A stretch of DNA of 64,000 nucleotides from Ruminiclostridium cellulolyticum H10 (GCF_000022065.1 NC_011898.1:3041501-3105500); one strand, 5' to 3'. Shown: positions 54,065-64,000, counted from the stretch's first letter. Notes: a model not told the origin generated them from the letters alone. Numbers and translations: made by a program.

Positions 54065-54083
54065 CGCTGTATAGCGTCTCCCC
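54057..54083. terminator. Hairpin between convergent symporter and citrate synthase genes
   Basis: GGGG/CCCC outer and ACGCT/AGCGT inner stems with a GTAT loop at the symporter stop codon. No T run, so a weak or factor-aided terminator at best. Confidence 0.4.
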
Positions 54084-54099
54084 TATCATCTTAGAATAA

Positions 54100-55452
54100 T
54101 TATCTTTCTTCCATAGGTATGTATTTCTTCGGTCTTGATATACTTTTGTATGCAGGCCTTATAATCTTTTGCATGGACACTACCTCTTCAATTCTGTGGG
54201 CACACCATCCAACTATTCTGGCAACCGCAAATAAAGGTGTGAACAGCTCGGTCGGAATTCCAAGTGCATCATATACAAAACCTGAGTAAAGATCAACATT
54301 TGCACAGATATTTTTTGTTGTACCCTTTGCCTGGGCAAATACATCAGGTGCAATTCTTTCAACAGCATCATATAGAAGGAATTCCTTTTCTCTTCCCTTT
54401 TCGATTGCCAACTGGTGGGCTTTTTCCTTTAACAGAATTGTTCTGGGGTCTGACAAAGTGTATACTGCATGACCCATTCCGTATATGAGGCCTGCCTTGT
54501 CAAAGGCTTCCTTGTTTATTATCTTTATCAGATAATTTCTTACTTCGTCATCATCAGTCCAATCTTTTACGTGTTCCTTTATATCTGAAAGCATATTCAT
54601 TGCCTTTATGTTGGCTCCACCGTGCTTTGGTCCCTTGAGAGAGCCGACTGCAGCAGCAATTGCTGAATATGTATCTGTTTCAGTAGATGACACTACTCTT
54701 GCAGCAAAGGTAGAGTTGTTTCCTCCTCCATGCTCTGCGTGAAGTACCAGTGCAAGGTCAAGTATTTCTGCTTCAGTCTGAGTATATTTATTGTCAGGTC
54801 TGATCATATGCAGTATATTTTCAGCAGTTGACAATTGTGGCAACGGGCTATGTATATAAAGGCTCTGTCCTCCATAATAGTGAGACTTTGCTTGAAATCC
54901 GTAAGCAGCCATGGTAGGAAATCTCGCTATAAGCTCAATACTCTGTCTCAACAGGTTTTTAGGGTCTATGCCGTCTGGTTCGTCATCATAAGAATAAGAT
55001 GCAAGTACACTTCTTGCCAGCTTGTTCATAATATCACAGCTGGGTGCCTTTAATATCATATCCTCAGTAAAACCCACGGGTAGGGCTCTTAAACCTCCCA
55101 GCAGCTCTGTAAACTCTGAAAGCTCATCTCTATTTGGAAGCTTTGCGAACAGCAGCAGATAACATACCTCTTCAAACCCGAATCTTTTCTCCTTTTGAAA
55201 TCCCCTTACCATCTCATATACATCAATACCTCTGTAAACAAGGTGTCCTTCGTCTTCTTTTCTCTCACCCTCAGAGATAAAATAGCCGTGAACCTCACCT
55301 ATTTCAGTCAAGCCTACCAGAACTCCCGAGCCATCGCTGTTTCTAAGACCTTTTTTTACACTATATTTTGTAAAATATTCCGGGTCTATTCTGTTTATAC
55401 AATCAACTACACCTACCATCTTTTCAATATATTCATTTAAACTTTTTTCCAT
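54100..55452 (-). CDS. Citrate synthase
   Basis: Condenses oxaloacetate and acetyl-CoA to citrate, 450 residues. An N-terminal clostridial extension of about 60 residues precedes HLVYRGIDVYEMVRG. Catalytic regions are LVLHAEHGGGNNSTFAARVV (His), GPKHGGANIKAMNML (His), GMGHAVYTLSDPRT and the late ELFTPLFAVARIVGWCAHRIEE. The acidic active-site residue lies in this last part of the family but I have not placed it. With the nearby icd gene it gives the oxidative branch to 2-oxoglutarate for glutamate synthesis. Start has GGAGAG upstream. Si versus Re type is not decided here, though the sequence is of Si type. Confidence 0.95.
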   Translation of the reverse strand: MEKSLNEYIEKMVGVVDCINRIDPEYFTKYSVKKGLRNSDGSGVLVGLTEIGEVHGYFISEGERKEDEGHLVYRGIDVYEMVRGFQKEKRFGFEEVCYLLLFAKLPNRDELSEFTELLGGLRALPVGFTEDMILKAPSCDIMNKLARSVLASYSYDDEPDGIDPKNLLRQSIELIARFPTMAAYGFQAKSHYYGGQSLYIHSPLPQLSTAENILHMIRPDNKYTQTEAEILDLALVLHAEHGGGNNSTFAARVVSSTETDTYSAIAAAVGSLKGPKHGGANIKAMNMLSDIKEHVKDWTDDDEVRNYLIKIINKEAFDKAGLIYGMGHAVYTLSDPRTILLKEKAHQLAIEKGREKEFLLYDAVERIAPDVFAQAKGTTKNICANVDLYSGFVYDALGIPTELFTPLFAVARIVGWCAHRIEEVVSMQKIIRPAYKSISRPKKYIPMEER

Positions 55453-55772
55453 ATCTCTCCATTTCCGGCATGTATAACGTATTTTTATGCCATTACATTT
55501 TTATAATAAAATCGTATTTATTATTTTCTTGGCTGAATTATCAGAGTCCTGTTCTTTCACTATAAGTTCCTAGACCATCATAATTGTATAATAATTCATT
55601 TATAAGTGCAAGTTCAATTTCTTGAAACTTCATCAGCACCATTTTTTTAACCCCTTGCCCCAACCCACCCACAAGAGAAAACAAAGGCTTAAGTCAATCC
55701 GAGAAAAATCCCCGTCTATCAACTCAAGCCTTATACTTTATCTGTATAATTATTCTGAAATATTACAAAAGC
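55453..55772. other. 320-bp intergenic region with hairpin
   Basis: Between citrate synthase and the SEC-C gene, both leftward. AAGGCTTAAGT (55684-55694) and ACTCAAGCCTT (55722-55732) pair over 11 positions, fully so as minus-strand RNA (one G-U), followed there by TGTTTTCTC; this is a likely terminator of the SEC-C gene. The rest is AT-rich and probably carries the citrate synthase promoter. No gene seen. Confidence 0.5.
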
Positions 55773-56267
55773 TTACTTTCCGCAACACTTTTTATACTTC
55801 TTTCCGCTTCCACATGGACAGGGGTCATTTCTGCCAACCTTGTTGCTGACAGCTATTCCTGCCTTTCTGTATTCAGTGGTAATTTCTTTTCTTCTCTCAA
55901 CGGAAAGTAGGTCTTCCCATTCAGGCAGATTATATAACCATTCTGCTTTTGAATCCAGCATATTATAGTACAGTTTTTCATAATCTATCTCTGCATCAAT
56001 AACTGTTGTTTCTTCCAGAGACTCCAGATCAACCTCTTCTACGAGGCTGGTATTAATTCCGTCCAAAAAACCTGTAAATGTAACATTATCCATATTAAAA
56101 GTACTTGCAAGCTCTTTAAGGTCGCCTTTTAAGGTCTTCAGATTGTTGCCTAATATATATGCGTAGTTATCTTTTTCCTTTAAAAAATAATCTTTCCAAA
56201 AAGACTCATTTTCTTGTGGAGTTCTTTCAGCATCCGCAATTTCTCTCCACTGTTCGTATATCGACAT
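55773..56267 (-). CDS. SEC-C motif protein
   Basis: 164 residues. The C-terminus [20 protein letters not shown] is a canonical SEC-C zinc-binding motif (CxCx8CC), as at the end of SecA and in several small proteins. The rest is acidic and helical, with [20 protein letters not shown] at the start. The function is unknown; it may bind zinc and interact with ribosome or secretion components. AAGGAG precedes the ATG. No secA nearby, so this is an independent gene and not a SecA fragment. Confidence 0.85.
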   Translation of the reverse strand: MSIYEQWREIADAERTPQENESFWKDYFLKEKDNYAYILGNNLKTLKGDLKELASTFNMDNVTFTGFLDGINTSLVEEVDLESLEETTVIDAEIDYEKLYYNMLDSKAEWLYNLPEWEDLLSVERRKEITTEYRKAGIAVSNKVGRNDPCPCGSGKKYKKCCGK

Positions 56268-56467
56268 AACAACTACTCCTTTTCTTATAAAATCTCATGC
56301 TATTATACCATAAACAAATTAATCATACACTAATTATTTAATTGCAAACAATATTAAATTTTTTATGTTTTTTTGTCCATTTTAATACTTATGTTAACTT
56401 TTCCTAATCTACCGCATATATTGGTATATGACTACTTAAATCTATTTATAACATGGTGGTGATTTTT

Positions 56468-57121
56468 ATGGATTATGACTCTTTTGACCTTAATCAGGCA
56501 GGCAGCCTCAGACAGATGCCCGGTATCTCATATATCAGATTGTTTCATGCTTCTCCCGGTACGCCTGCTGCGGATGTATATGCAAATGACAAACTTATTG
56601 CGAGAGGACTTTCATATGGGCAGTTTACTGAATATATGCCATTGCCCACCGGAACGTACAATGTTGAGGTATATCCTGCCGGACAGAAAAATACTCCTAT
56701 ATTGCGTATAAATCTTCCTGTATCAGAAAGACAGGTATTTACTCTGGCTGTAATTGGTATCCTTCCAAGAATAGGTATTCTGCCTGTTGAAGATGAATAC
56801 GAAACCCTTGCTCCCAACAGAGTTAACATCAGGTTAGCCAATCTCTCTCCCAATTCCGGCGACCTTGACCTTGCTCTAAGAGGAGGCCCAAACATATTCA
56901 CAAATATAGGCTATACCGAAGTTTCCGACTACAGGAGCTTCCCTCCGGGCAGGTACAGCTTTTTTGTCAGACCGTCCAACTCAACAACAAACCTTTTATT
57001 TGTGCCTGTAAACCTTCTGCCTAGAAGAAACCTGACTTTCTATGTTGTCGGAAGTCAAGGAATTCAGCCTGGCTTGCAAGTATACATCCCAATGGACGGT
57101 ACTACCTATCTGAGAGTTTAA
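56468..57121 (+). CDS. DUF4397 domain protein
   Basis: 217 residues. The DUF4397 pattern YIRLFHASPGTPAADVYAND appears near residue 25, and a second similar unit NIRLANLSPNSGDLDLALRG starts near 120. Each is predicted beta-sandwich. There is no signal peptide, so it may be cytoplasmic or a spore-coat type protein; the latter is a guess based on its occurrence in spore formers. GGTGGTGA precedes the ATG at 56468; the in-frame ATG at 56453 overlaps that site. A terminator follows at once. Confidence 0.82.
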   Translation: MDYDSFDLNQAGSLRQMPGISYIRLFHASPGTPAADVYANDKLIARGLSYGQFTEYMPLPTGTYNVEVYPAGQKNTPILRINLPVSERQVFTLAVIGILPRIGILPVEDEYETLAPNRVNIRLANLSPNSGDLDLALRGGPNIFTNIGYTEVSDYRSFPPGRYSFFVRPSNSTTNLLFVPVNLLPRRNLTFYVVGSQGIQPGLQVYIPMDGTTYLRV

Positions 57122-57128
57122 ATAAAGA

Positions 57129-57170
57129 AGGGAGCTTATCACATATTTGTGAAGCTCCCTCTTACTTTTT
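57129..57170. terminator. Bidirectional terminator between DUF4397 gene and asnS
   Basis: AGGGAGCTT and AAGCTCCCT with an inner CACA/TGTG extension, followed by CTTACTTTTT on the plus strand and by TTCTTTATTT on the minus. Confidence 0.85.
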
Positions 57171-57171
57171 A

Positions 57172-58566
57172 CTAGAATTCACAGCTTCCTGTGGTTCTTG
57201 GGAAAGGTATTACGTCTCTGATATTTGTTATTCCTGTAAGATACATAATCGCTCTCTCAAAGCCAAGACCAAAGCCTGCATGTTTTGTGCCTCCGTATTT
57301 ACGCAGATCAATATACCACTGGTAATCTTCCTTGTTAAGGCCCATTTCATCCATCCTCTTTTCAAGGGTATCCAGACGCTCTTCTCTCTGGCTTCCGCCT
57401 ATTATCTCACCTACGCCGGGTACCAGAAGGTCCATGGCTGCAACTGTCTTGTTATCGTCATTAACCCTCATATAAAATGCCTTTATTTCTTTCGGGTAAT
57501 CGGTAACAAATACAGGCTTCTTGTATACCTGCTCGGTAATATATCTTTCATGCTCTGTTTGGAGATCAACACCCCATTCTACAGGATATTCAAACTTGTC
57601 CTTGTTCTTCTCCAAAATCTCTATAGCTTCTGTATACGTAATGTGTGCGAAATCGGAATTAACAACGTTCGCCAACCTCTCAAGCAGTCCTTTGTCTACG
57701 AAACTGTTGAAGAACTGCATTTCTTCGGGAGCATTCTCCAGAACATAATTAATTACATACTTCAGCATTTCTTCTGCAAGGATCATGTCATCCTTTAAAT
57801 CTGCAAATGCAATTTCAGGCTCAATCATCCAGAATTCAGCCGCATGTCTTGCGGTGTTGGAGTTTTCCGCTCTAAAAGTGGGTCCGAAGGTGTATATGTT
57901 CTTAAAAGCCAAGGCATAGGCTTCACCTGTAAGCTGACCACTTACAGTAAGACTTGTTTCCTTTTCAAAGAAGTCCTTTGAATAGTCTATATCACCCTCT
58001 TTCTGCCTTGGCGGGTTTTTCATATCCAGTGTTGTTACTCTGAACATCTGTCCGGCACCCTCACAGTCGCTTCCTGTAATAAGGGGAGTATGGACATAAA
58101 CAAAGCCTCTCTCATTAAAGAATTTGTGTATGGCGAAAGCGGCCAGCGACCTTACTCTGAAAACTGCGGAAAATGTGTTTGTTCTGGGTCTCAAATGCGA
58201 GATTGTCCGCAAAAATTCAAAGGAATGTCTCTTCTTCTGCAACTGGTAGTCCGCAGGGCAAAAACTCTCTACTAATATCCTTTTTGCCTTTAGCTCGAAA
58301 GGCTGCTTTGCATTGGGGGTTTCCACCAATTCGCCCTCAACCTCTATGGAGGATCCCACAGAGAGCTTTGTAATCTCTTTAAAGTTATCAAGTTTACCAT
58401 CCTCAAATACAACCTGAAGATTTTTAAAGAAGGTTCCGTCATTTAATTCTATAAAACCAAAGGTCTTAGAATCACGGACTGTCCTTACCCATCCCGGAAC
58501 TGTTATGGTTTTTCCAATATATTCATCTGGTGACCTAAATAGTCTTTTTATCTCTGTATAACTCAT
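57172..58566 (-). CDS. asnS: Asparaginyl-tRNA synthetase
   Basis: Class IIb aminoacyl-tRNA synthetase of 464 residues. An N-terminal OB-fold anticodon domain ([20 protein letters not shown]) is followed by the catalytic core with motif 2-like [21 protein letters not shown], and motif 3 [28 protein letters not shown] at the end. The [11 protein letters not shown] stretch separates AsnRS from AspRS. AGGAGTACGGG precedes the ATG. It lies 123 bases after asnA in the same direction, so asparagine synthesis and its charging may be co-transcribed. Confidence 0.95.
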   Translation of the reverse strand: MSYTEIKRLFRSPDEYIGKTITVPGWVRTVRDSKTFGFIELNDGTFFKNLQVVFEDGKLDNFKEITKLSVGSSIEVEGELVETPNAKQPFELKAKRILVESFCPADYQLQKKRHSFEFLRTISHLRPRTNTFSAVFRVRSLAAFAIHKFFNERGFVYVHTPLITGSDCEGAGQMFRVTTLDMKNPPRQKEGDIDYSKDFFEKETSLTVSGQLTGEAYALAFKNIYTFGPTFRAENSNTARHAAEFWMIEPEIAFADLKDDMILAEEMLKYVINYVLENAPEEMQFFNSFVDKGLLERLANVVNSDFAHITYTEAIEILEKNKDKFEYPVEWGVDLQTEHERYITEQVYKKPVFVTDYPKEIKAFYMRVNDDNKTVAAMDLLVPGVGEIIGGSQREERLDTLEKRMDEMGLNKEDYQWYIDLRKYGGTKHAGFGLGFERAIMYLTGITNIRDVIPFPRTTGSCEF

Positions 58567-58689
58567 TTACCCGTACTCCTTTGTACATTTGTTTTACATA
58601 AATACTCTAGTCTATAATATGACAAAACTTACGAAAATAAAAGTACCTGTATAAAATTAAGTACCCCGCTGTGTATTTTATATAGGCTG

Positions 58690-59700
58690 TTATAATAATT
58701 GGATATTATGCTGGGAACATTCGGATATCATGTCATCACTCCAAATAGATGCCTGAACCTCTCCGATATGTGCCTTTCCAAGGAAGAACATGCATATTCT
58801 TGATTGGCCTATTCCTCCTCCTATAGTGTAAGGGAGTTCCTTATTTATAAGCTCCTTGTGGAATTTGAGATTCTTTCTGTCCTCGCATCCTGCTTTTTTA
58901 AGCTGTGCAACAAGTGAGTCCTCGTCCACTCTTATACCCATTGATGAAACCTCGTATGCCAGGTCCAGTACAGGATAGTAGAATACTATGTCCCCGTTCA
59001 GTGCCCAGTCGTCATAGTCAGGAGCTCTTCCGTCATGCTTGATACCTGACTTAAGGGTATCTCCTATTTTCATAATAAATATGGCTTTCTTCTCCTTTGC
59101 AAGTGCGGTCTCCCTTTCCTTCGGTGTTAGTTCAGGATACATATCCTCTAGCTCCTGCGTGGTTACAAAGAATATGTCTTCGGGAAGGTACTTTTGCAGG
59201 TTTGGGTATAGCCCGGACAAATAATTCTCAGTTCTCTTGAATACGGAGAAAATTTTACTTACTATAGTTTTTAAGGTCTCTTCTGTTCTTTCACTTTTAA
59301 GAATTATCTGCTCCCAGTCCCACTGGTCGACGTAGACTGAATGAAGATTGTCCATATCTTCATCCCTTCTGATTGCATTCATATCTGTATAGAGGCCTTC
59401 TCCTGGTGCGAAGCCATATCTCTTAAGTGCCATTCTTTTCCATTTAGCAAGTGAATGAACTACTTCCACAGTGTCGCCACCAATGCCTTTTACATCGAAG
59501 GCTACCGGTCTTTCAACACCATTTAGATTATCATTCAAGCCAGTTTCAGGTCTGACGAATAATGGTGCGGAGACTCTTGTCAAATTCAATTCCTTTGCAA
59601 GTTCACTTTCAAAATAATCCTTTGTCTTTTTAATGGCAACTTCTGTCATACGTATGTCAAGGCTAGGTTTATAGCCTTCTGGTTTAATCAAACTGTTCAT
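58690..59700 (-). CDS. asnA: Aspartate-ammonia ligase (asparagine synthetase A)
   Basis: Makes asparagine from aspartate, ammonia and ATP (EC 6.3.1.1), 336 residues. It has the class II synthetase-like fold: [60 protein letters not shown] and the end [24 protein letters not shown]. Length agrees with the family (about 330). AGGAGG lies before the ATG. Adjacent to asnS, with which it shares an evolutionary fold. Confidence 0.96.
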   Translation of the reverse strand: MNSLIKPEGYKPSLDIRMTEVAIKKTKDYFESELAKELNLTRVSAPLFVRPETGLNDNLNGVERPVAFDVKGIGGDTVEVVHSLAKWKRMALKRYGFAPGEGLYTDMNAIRRDEDMDNLHSVYVDQWDWEQIILKSERTEETLKTIVSKIFSVFKRTENYLSGLYPNLQKYLPEDIFFVTTQELEDMYPELTPKERETALAKEKKAIFIMKIGDTLKSGIKHDGRAPDYDDWALNGDIVFYYPVLDLAYEVSSMGIRVDEDSLVAQLKKAGCEDRKNLKFHKELINKELPYTIGGGIGQSRICMFFLGKAHIGEVQASIWSDDMISECSQHNIQLL

Positions 59701-59824
59701 GTTTTCCTCCTGATTAAATAATATTTAAAATTTATTTATTCTCATAAATTTGCAAGTCCCTAAACAGCTAGTGTCATTTTATCACACTTTTAGGAAAATA
59801 TATAGTAAATTGCTGGCGGAAGAC

Positions 59825-59866
59825 AAAAAAGCATAATAACCGAATCTGCGGTTATTATGCCTTTTA
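59825..59866 (-). terminator. Intrinsic terminator after icd
   Basis: AAAAGCATAATAACCG pairs with CGGTTATTATGCCTTTT (one mismatch), loop of 6. On the minus strand it follows the icd stop and ends in TTTTTT. Confidence 0.85.
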
Positions 59867-59876
59867 AATTTCTTAT

Positions 59877-61085
59877 TTACATCATTGCATCAAGGGTTTT
59901 CTTAACTTCAACAAGGAATTGTTCCGTATTAACAGTCTTTATGTGCTTTAGTTCTGAAAGAGCGGCCAGATCCTTTGTCATTACACCGTTTTCAATTGTT
60001 TTTATTGAAGCTTTTTCAAGCTTATCTGCAAACTCAATCAGTTCATTTATTCCGTCCAGTTCCCCTCTCTTACGAAGTGCTCCTGTCCATGCAAACAAGG
60101 TAGCCATGGAGTTTGTGGAAGTTTCCTGTCCTTTCAGGTGCTGGTAGTAGTGTCTCTGAACTGTTCCGTGAGCTGCCTCATATTCATAGAAGCCCTCAGG
60201 TGATACAAGAACCGATGTCATCATTGCGAGACTTCCGAAGGCAGTAGCTACCATATCTGACATTACATCACCGTCGTAGTTCTTGCAGGCCCATATAAAT
60301 CCGCCTTCGGACCTTACTACACGTGCGACCGCATCATCTATCAAGGTATAGAAGTATTCAATTCCTGATTCCTTGAATTTTGTGTCGTATTCCTTTTCAT
60401 ATATCTCCTGGAAAATATCCTTAAATGTATGGTCGTATTTCTTTGAAATGGTATCCTTTGTCGCAAACCATACATCCTGTTTCATGTCAAGTGCATAGTT
60501 GAAGCAGGATCTCGCAAAACTTTCTATGGACTTGTCGATATTGTGCATTCCCTGTATTACACCTGCACCTTTAAAATCATGAATTGTCTCCCGGACTTCT
60601 TCACCCTTTTCGTTTGTAAATACCAGTTCAGCTTTACCTGCTTCGGGAACACGGTATTCAACGTTCTTGTAAACATCACCATATGCATGTCTTGCTATTG
60701 TAATAGGCTTTGTCCATGTTTTAACAAATGGTTTAATGCTATCAACCAATATAGGTGCACGGAAAACCGTTCCGTCAAGAATTGCTCTTATTGTACCGTT
60801 AGGGCTTTTCCACATTTGTGTAAGGTTGTATTCGTTCACTCTTTCGGCATTTGGAGTTATGGTTGCACATTTTACCGCAACACCGTACTTTTTAGTAGCA
60901 ATAGCAGAGTCAGTAGTTACCTGATCGCCTGTCTTTTCTCTGTACTCAAGTCCAAGGTCATAGTATTCTGTCTTAAGGTCAATATAAGGATTTAAAAGAA
61001 TGTCCTTAATCATTTTCCAGATTACTCTGGTCATTTCGTCTCCATCCATTTCAACCAGTGGAGTTTTCATTTTTATTTTAGCCAT
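59877..61085 (-). CDS. icd: NADP-dependent isocitrate dehydrogenase, eukaryote-like type
   Basis: Oxidises isocitrate to 2-oxoglutarate, 402 residues. [20 protein letters not shown] at the start, [20 protein letters not shown], and the later [29 protein letters not shown] and [21 protein letters not shown] place it in the homodimeric type II family also found in eukaryotes, not the E. coli type. The [14 protein letters not shown] region is the NADP-specificity segment. AAAAGGAG precedes the ATG. Works with citrate synthase 5 kb away to supply 2-oxoglutarate. Confidence 0.95.
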   Translation of the reverse strand: MAKIKMKTPLVEMDGDEMTRVIWKMIKDILLNPYIDLKTEYYDLGLEYREKTGDQVTTDSAIATKKYGVAVKCATITPNAERVNEYNLTQMWKSPNGTIRAILDGTVFRAPILVDSIKPFVKTWTKPITIARHAYGDVYKNVEYRVPEAGKAELVFTNEKGEEVRETIHDFKGAGVIQGMHNIDKSIESFARSCFNYALDMKQDVWFATKDTISKKYDHTFKDIFQEIYEKEYDTKFKESGIEYFYTLIDDAVARVVRSEGGFIWACKNYDGDVMSDMVATAFGSLAMMTSVLVSPEGFYEYEAAHGTVQRHYYQHLKGQETSTNSMATLFAWTGALRKRGELDGINELIEFADKLEKASIKTIENGVMTKDLAALSELKHIKTVNTEQFLVEVKKTLDAMM

Positions 61086-61258
61086 TTATATACTCCTTTT
61101 TATTTTTTTACTCAGATTCTTCTCCATGTCCGAGTAAAATCCGAGTTATTATACAAAGTCAGTTTGTTATTGATTTCACACACTACTTTAATATAGCATA
61201 TCCAAAGGATGTATGTAAACTGTTTAGCAATCTGATATCCTAAAAACCGTATAAAAAT

Positions 61259-61409
61259 GAGGTTGTTGCAAAATACAAACTTTTTCTGTTTTAACACCGG
61301 TACTCCCGTATAAAATTATATCAATGATTGCTTCCAAGCTTCCATTGATATAATTTATACTCTTTAGTACAGGTTAAGAAAGATAAAAATTATTTTTGCG
61401 ACAACCCCA
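61259..61409. repeat. Structured intergenic repeat, copy 2
   Basis: The counterpart of 11760-11911, about 150 bp. Outer ends GGTTGTTGCAAAA and TTTTGCGACAACC pair over 13 positions with one G-U. The central hairpin pairs 61308-61326 with 61343-61360; position 61318 is A and 61351 is T, where copy 1 has G and C. The 330-bp gap between icd and the GH94 gene holds nothing else of note. It lies just after the stop of the GH94 gene. Confidence 0.75.
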
Positions 61410-61414
61410 TTTTT

Positions 61415-64000
61415 TTACATTACCGCTTCTACCTCATGTGTCCTGCCATCATCAATCAGCTCTATTCTGTTGGTCTCTGTGGTTTTACCGTCTATGGTTA
61501 TTCTTTCGACGGTTGTGTTTTTGTGTCCGGGATTTTTTACTGTTATGTTGTATACCGAACTGCCATAGACATACCTTACGGAGTATTCGTTCATATTTTG
61601 TGGAATACATGGATTCAGCAGAATAGAATTGCCCTGCTTTTTAATTCCTAAAAGGTGATCTATACCTATTCTGTACATCCAGCCTGCTGCTCCTGTATAC
61701 CAAGTCCATCCTCCTCGCCCTTCGTTAGGGTAAACCGCATAGACATCAGCTGCCATAACATAAGGCTCCACCTTGTAGGTCATGCTCTCAGATTTTGTTC
61801 TGGCGTGGTTTACTGGGTTTATCATGCTAAATAGCTCCCATGCCCGCTCTCCGTCCCCAAGTTTACAAAATGCGTAAACAACCCATGTAGCCGCATGAGT
61901 ATATTGCCCTCCGTTTTCTCTTACTCCGGGCAAATAACCCTTTATATACCCCGGGTTGAGTTCACTATCATAGAACGGCGGGGTCAGTAGCTTAATAAGT
62001 CCGTTTCTCCTGTCAACCAGGTATTTTTCCACCGCACTCATAGCTTCCTCCACCCTGCTGTTTTTAGCCGCCCCGGTTATTGCAGCCCAAGACTGTGATA
62101 GAGAGTCTATCTTACATTCATCATTTTCCATTGAACCCAAAGGTGTTCCGTCATCAAAATACGCTCGTCTGTACCAGCTTCCGTCCCATGCTTCTCTTTC
62201 AATTGCTTCTATTATTGCATCTGCCTTTGTTTTGTAATTCTCTGCCCTTTCAACATCCCCCATTTTATTACAAATAGGAATCATCCTTAGCAGAACGCAG
62301 TACATAAACCACCCCAGCCAAATGCTTTCGCCCTTTCCTTGAACACCCACAAGGTTCATCCCGTCGTTCCAATCTCCACCGCCCATCAACGGTATTCCAT
62401 GAATTCCGAATTTCAAACCTTTGTCTATGGCCCTGATACAGTGGTCGTAAACTGTCCCTTTTAGACCTGAATCACTAGGTACTTCATATCTTTCGTGTTC
62501 ATTTTCATTAAGGGTAGGAGACGTAATATACCGTTCTTCTAGGTTCAGGATTTCAAAATCTCCTGTTGCATTTATATAATCACATGTTACATAGGGCAGC
62601 CATAACAGATCATCAGAATATCTCGTTCTGATACCGTTCATTTTTTGGTTATGCCACCAGTGCTGAACATCTCCTTCAACAAACTGATGTCTGCAATGCA
62701 GAAGTATCTGGTTTTTAGTAAGCTCTGGCAAGCTATACACAACCGCCATTACATCCTGCAACTGATCGCGGAAACCGAATGCTCCTCCTGCCTGATAGAA
62801 GCCTGTTCTTGCCCATATCCTACAGGAAAGCACTTGATATTGCAGCCATCCGTTCAACATCAGATTAATGGAATCGTCCGGGGTCTTAACCTGAATCTGT
62901 CCCAGCCTTCTGTTCCAACTGTCTTTGACTTTTTCCATTTCATTTTTAGCATTTTCAATATTCCGAAACGCACTAATTACTTCGGTAACCTTTTCAGATT
63001 TTTCCTGTCCAACAATGAATAAAATTTCTTTTGTCTCACCGGGTCTAAGCCGTATACTTGCCTTTAATGCCGCACATGCATCAATACCCGCTCCTGTAAT
63101 GGAATCAAGTTCCTCCCTCATACCTGCCGGGTTTGATATTTCCATACCCGGACCAAAAAATTTCAAGCGGCTGCCGGTATAGGATACACCGCTCTCGGAA
63201 CAGGCAAGAAAGGCTCTTAATCCTCTAAAATCGGCACTATAAACATTATCAATAATAATAGCATTTGAAGTCTCATCAAATTCCGTGACAATATACGGGG
63301 ATGTCTGTGGAAACTCCGTTCCCAGTAGCGGCCTGAAATAATATGCTGTTTCCAGAAGCATCTCGCTTGTTGTGATATTTTCCAATTTCAATATACTGAA
63401 TTTAACTGCAGCTTCCGTAGCTGCAAACTGTGTAAGTGTCTGGTTAATTCCGTTGCTTTTGTGCCCGAAGCACGTATACCCGAAACCATGTCTTATGGTA
63501 TACGGCTCCGCTTCTCTTACTGGCAGAGGTGTACAGCTCCATACTTTTCCATTTTGTGTATTGCAAATATAAATAATCTCCGAAGGAGTATCCGTAATAG
63601 GGTCATTTATCCATGATGTTAACTTATTCTGACTGCTGTTAAGATGCCATATATATCCTCCGCCTGACTCGGTACATATGAATCCGAATCTTTCATTGGC
63701 AATTACATTTACCCATGGTGCAGGAGTACTCATTCCATCACTTAATTGGATAACATATTCTCTGCCGTCTTTGGTGAAACCGCCAAAGCCGTTGAAAAAC
63801 AATAGTTCAGCGGCGGTTACTACATCTTTTCCAGAGTATTCGCTTTCGCTTACCAATGACGGTGCACTGCTTTCTTCTGAAGGTTCTAAAGGTGTGTGAA
63901 TTTCAACATCCATAGACTTTTCTATACCTTCAATTATCTCCATCAGTGAAGGAATTCCCTCATCCGCATCAAGGATTATTTTTGCACTAGCAAATAGTAG
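61415..64000 (-). CDS. GH94-family glycoside phosphorylase or cyclic glucan synthase, N-terminus cut at window edge
   Basis: The visible 861 codons remain open to the right edge. The C-terminal part is a GH94 glycan phosphorylase module: a beta-sandwich domain, then an alpha6/alpha6 barrel with FYQAGGAFGFRDQLQDVMA, HQFVEGDVQHWWH, LMGGGDWNDGMNLVG (the catalytic acid Asp lies in DWNDG), ENGGQYTHAATWVVYAF and GGWTWYTGAAGWMYRIGID. This closely matches both the C-terminal third of NdvB-type cyclic beta-1,2-glucan synthases and beta-1,2-oligoglucan phosphorylases; the missing N-terminus would decide. An ATG at 63943 is internal to the open frame and is unlikely to be the start. Confidence 0.9.
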   Translation of the reverse strand, partial: LLFASAKIILDADEGIPSLMEIIEGIEKSMDVEIHTPLEPSEESSAPSLVSESEYSGKDVVTAAELLFFNGFGGFTKDGREYVIQLSDGMSTPAPWVNVIANERFGFICTESGGGYIWHLNSSQNKLTSWINDPITDTPSEIIYICNTQNGKVWSCTPLPVREAEPYTIRHGFGYTCFGHKSNGINQTLTQFAATEAAVKFSILKLENITTSEMLLETAYYFRPLLGTEFPQTSPYIVTEFDETSNAIIIDNVYSADFRGLRAFLACSESGVSYTGSRLKFFGPGMEISNPAGMREELDSITGAGIDACAALKASIRLRPGETKEILFIVGQEKSEKVTEVISAFRNIENAKNEMEKVKDSWNRRLGQIQVKTPDDSINLMLNGWLQYQVLSCRIWARTGFYQAGGAFGFRDQLQDVMAVVYSLPELTKNQILLHCRHQFVEGDVQHWWHNQKMNGIRTRYSDDLLWLPYVTCDYINATGDFEILNLEERYITSPTLNENEHERYEVPSDSGLKGTVYDHCIRAIDKGLKFGIHGIPLMGGGDWNDGMNLVGVQGKGESIWLGWFMYCVLLRMIPICNKMGDVERAENYKTKADAIIEAIEREAWDGSWYRRAYFDDGTPLGSMENDECKIDSLSQSWAAITGAAKNSRVEEAMSAVEKYLVDRRNGLIKLLTPPFYDSELNPGYIKGYLPGVRENGGQYTHAATWVVYAFCKLGDGERAWELFSMINPVNHARTKSESMTYKVEPYVMAADVYAVYPNEGRGGWTWYTGAAGWMYRIGIDHLLGIKKQGNSILLNPCIPQNMNEYSVRYVYGSSVYNITVKNPGHKNTTVERITIDGKTTETNRIELIDDGRTHEVEAVM

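Noticed and set aside
59701-59876. Possible T-box leader before asnA-asnS.
   Set aside because: Only about 120 bases lie between the icd terminator and asnA, with no specifier stem or T-box sequence seen.

Overview
The window looks like chromosome of a mesophilic, cellulolytic, spore-forming clostridium of the Ruminiclostridium (Clostridium cellulolyticum / papyrosolvens) type. The evidence is low G+C, strong AGGAGG ribosome binding sites, a secreted protein with a type I dockerin (a cellulosome subunit), a spoIVFA-spoIVFB sporulation pair, meso-diaminopimelate dehydrogenase, an NfnAB transhydrogenase and the Firmicute maf-radC-mreBCD-pbp-minCDE cluster. No rRNA, tRNA or CRISPR array was seen.

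Layout. 1-4141 (minus): an ABC-2 exporter operon (ATPase and two permeases) followed by a 5'-nucleotidase cut by the left edge. 4.3-8.8 kb (minus): a frameshifted GAF/LuxR-type regulator, a beta-lactamase-like serine hydrolase and a chemoreceptor. 9.3-11.7 kb (plus): a TetR regulator and a DHA2 drug exporter with two matching operator palindromes. 11.9-16.9 kb (minus): a secreted accessory block holding a dockerin-ricin-metallopeptidase protein, a 944-residue modular beta-sandwich protein and two small proteins. 17-20 kb (minus): a trmB-like regulator, lysA and ddh operon with a perfect 10-bp inverted repeat at its promoter. 20-24.2 kb (minus): a MoxR/DUF58/membrane-protein operon and two half-size TauE proteins. 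24.4-32.6 kb: AI-2E family permease, metallophosphoesterase, an unknown anchored protein, flavodoxin, nfnAB and spoIVFAB.

32.7-37.5 kb is an acquired island. A HhaI-like cytosine methyltransferase is intact, but its partner endonuclease gene is broken into three pieces by two identical, inverted IS481-type elements. The 7-bp target duplications are exchanged between the two copies, which shows that the middle piece was inverted by recombination between them. Undoing this in silico restores one uninterrupted 264-codon endonuclease frame. The methyltransferase promoter lies in a 23-bp palindrome carrying two GCGC sites.

37.6-46.1 kb (minus) is the cell-shape and division cluster, ending in a methylglyoxal-synthase homologue with a degraded active site. 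46.4-61.1 kb holds housekeeping genes: mecA, a D-malate/tartrate-type dehydrogenase, lon, pyruvate kinase, a sodium symporter, citrate synthase, a SEC-C protein, a DUF4397 protein, asnS, asnA and icd. A roughly 150-bp non-coding repeat occurs twice (11.76 and 61.26 kb) with a compensatory base-pair change in its long hairpin. The right edge cuts a large GH94 protein.
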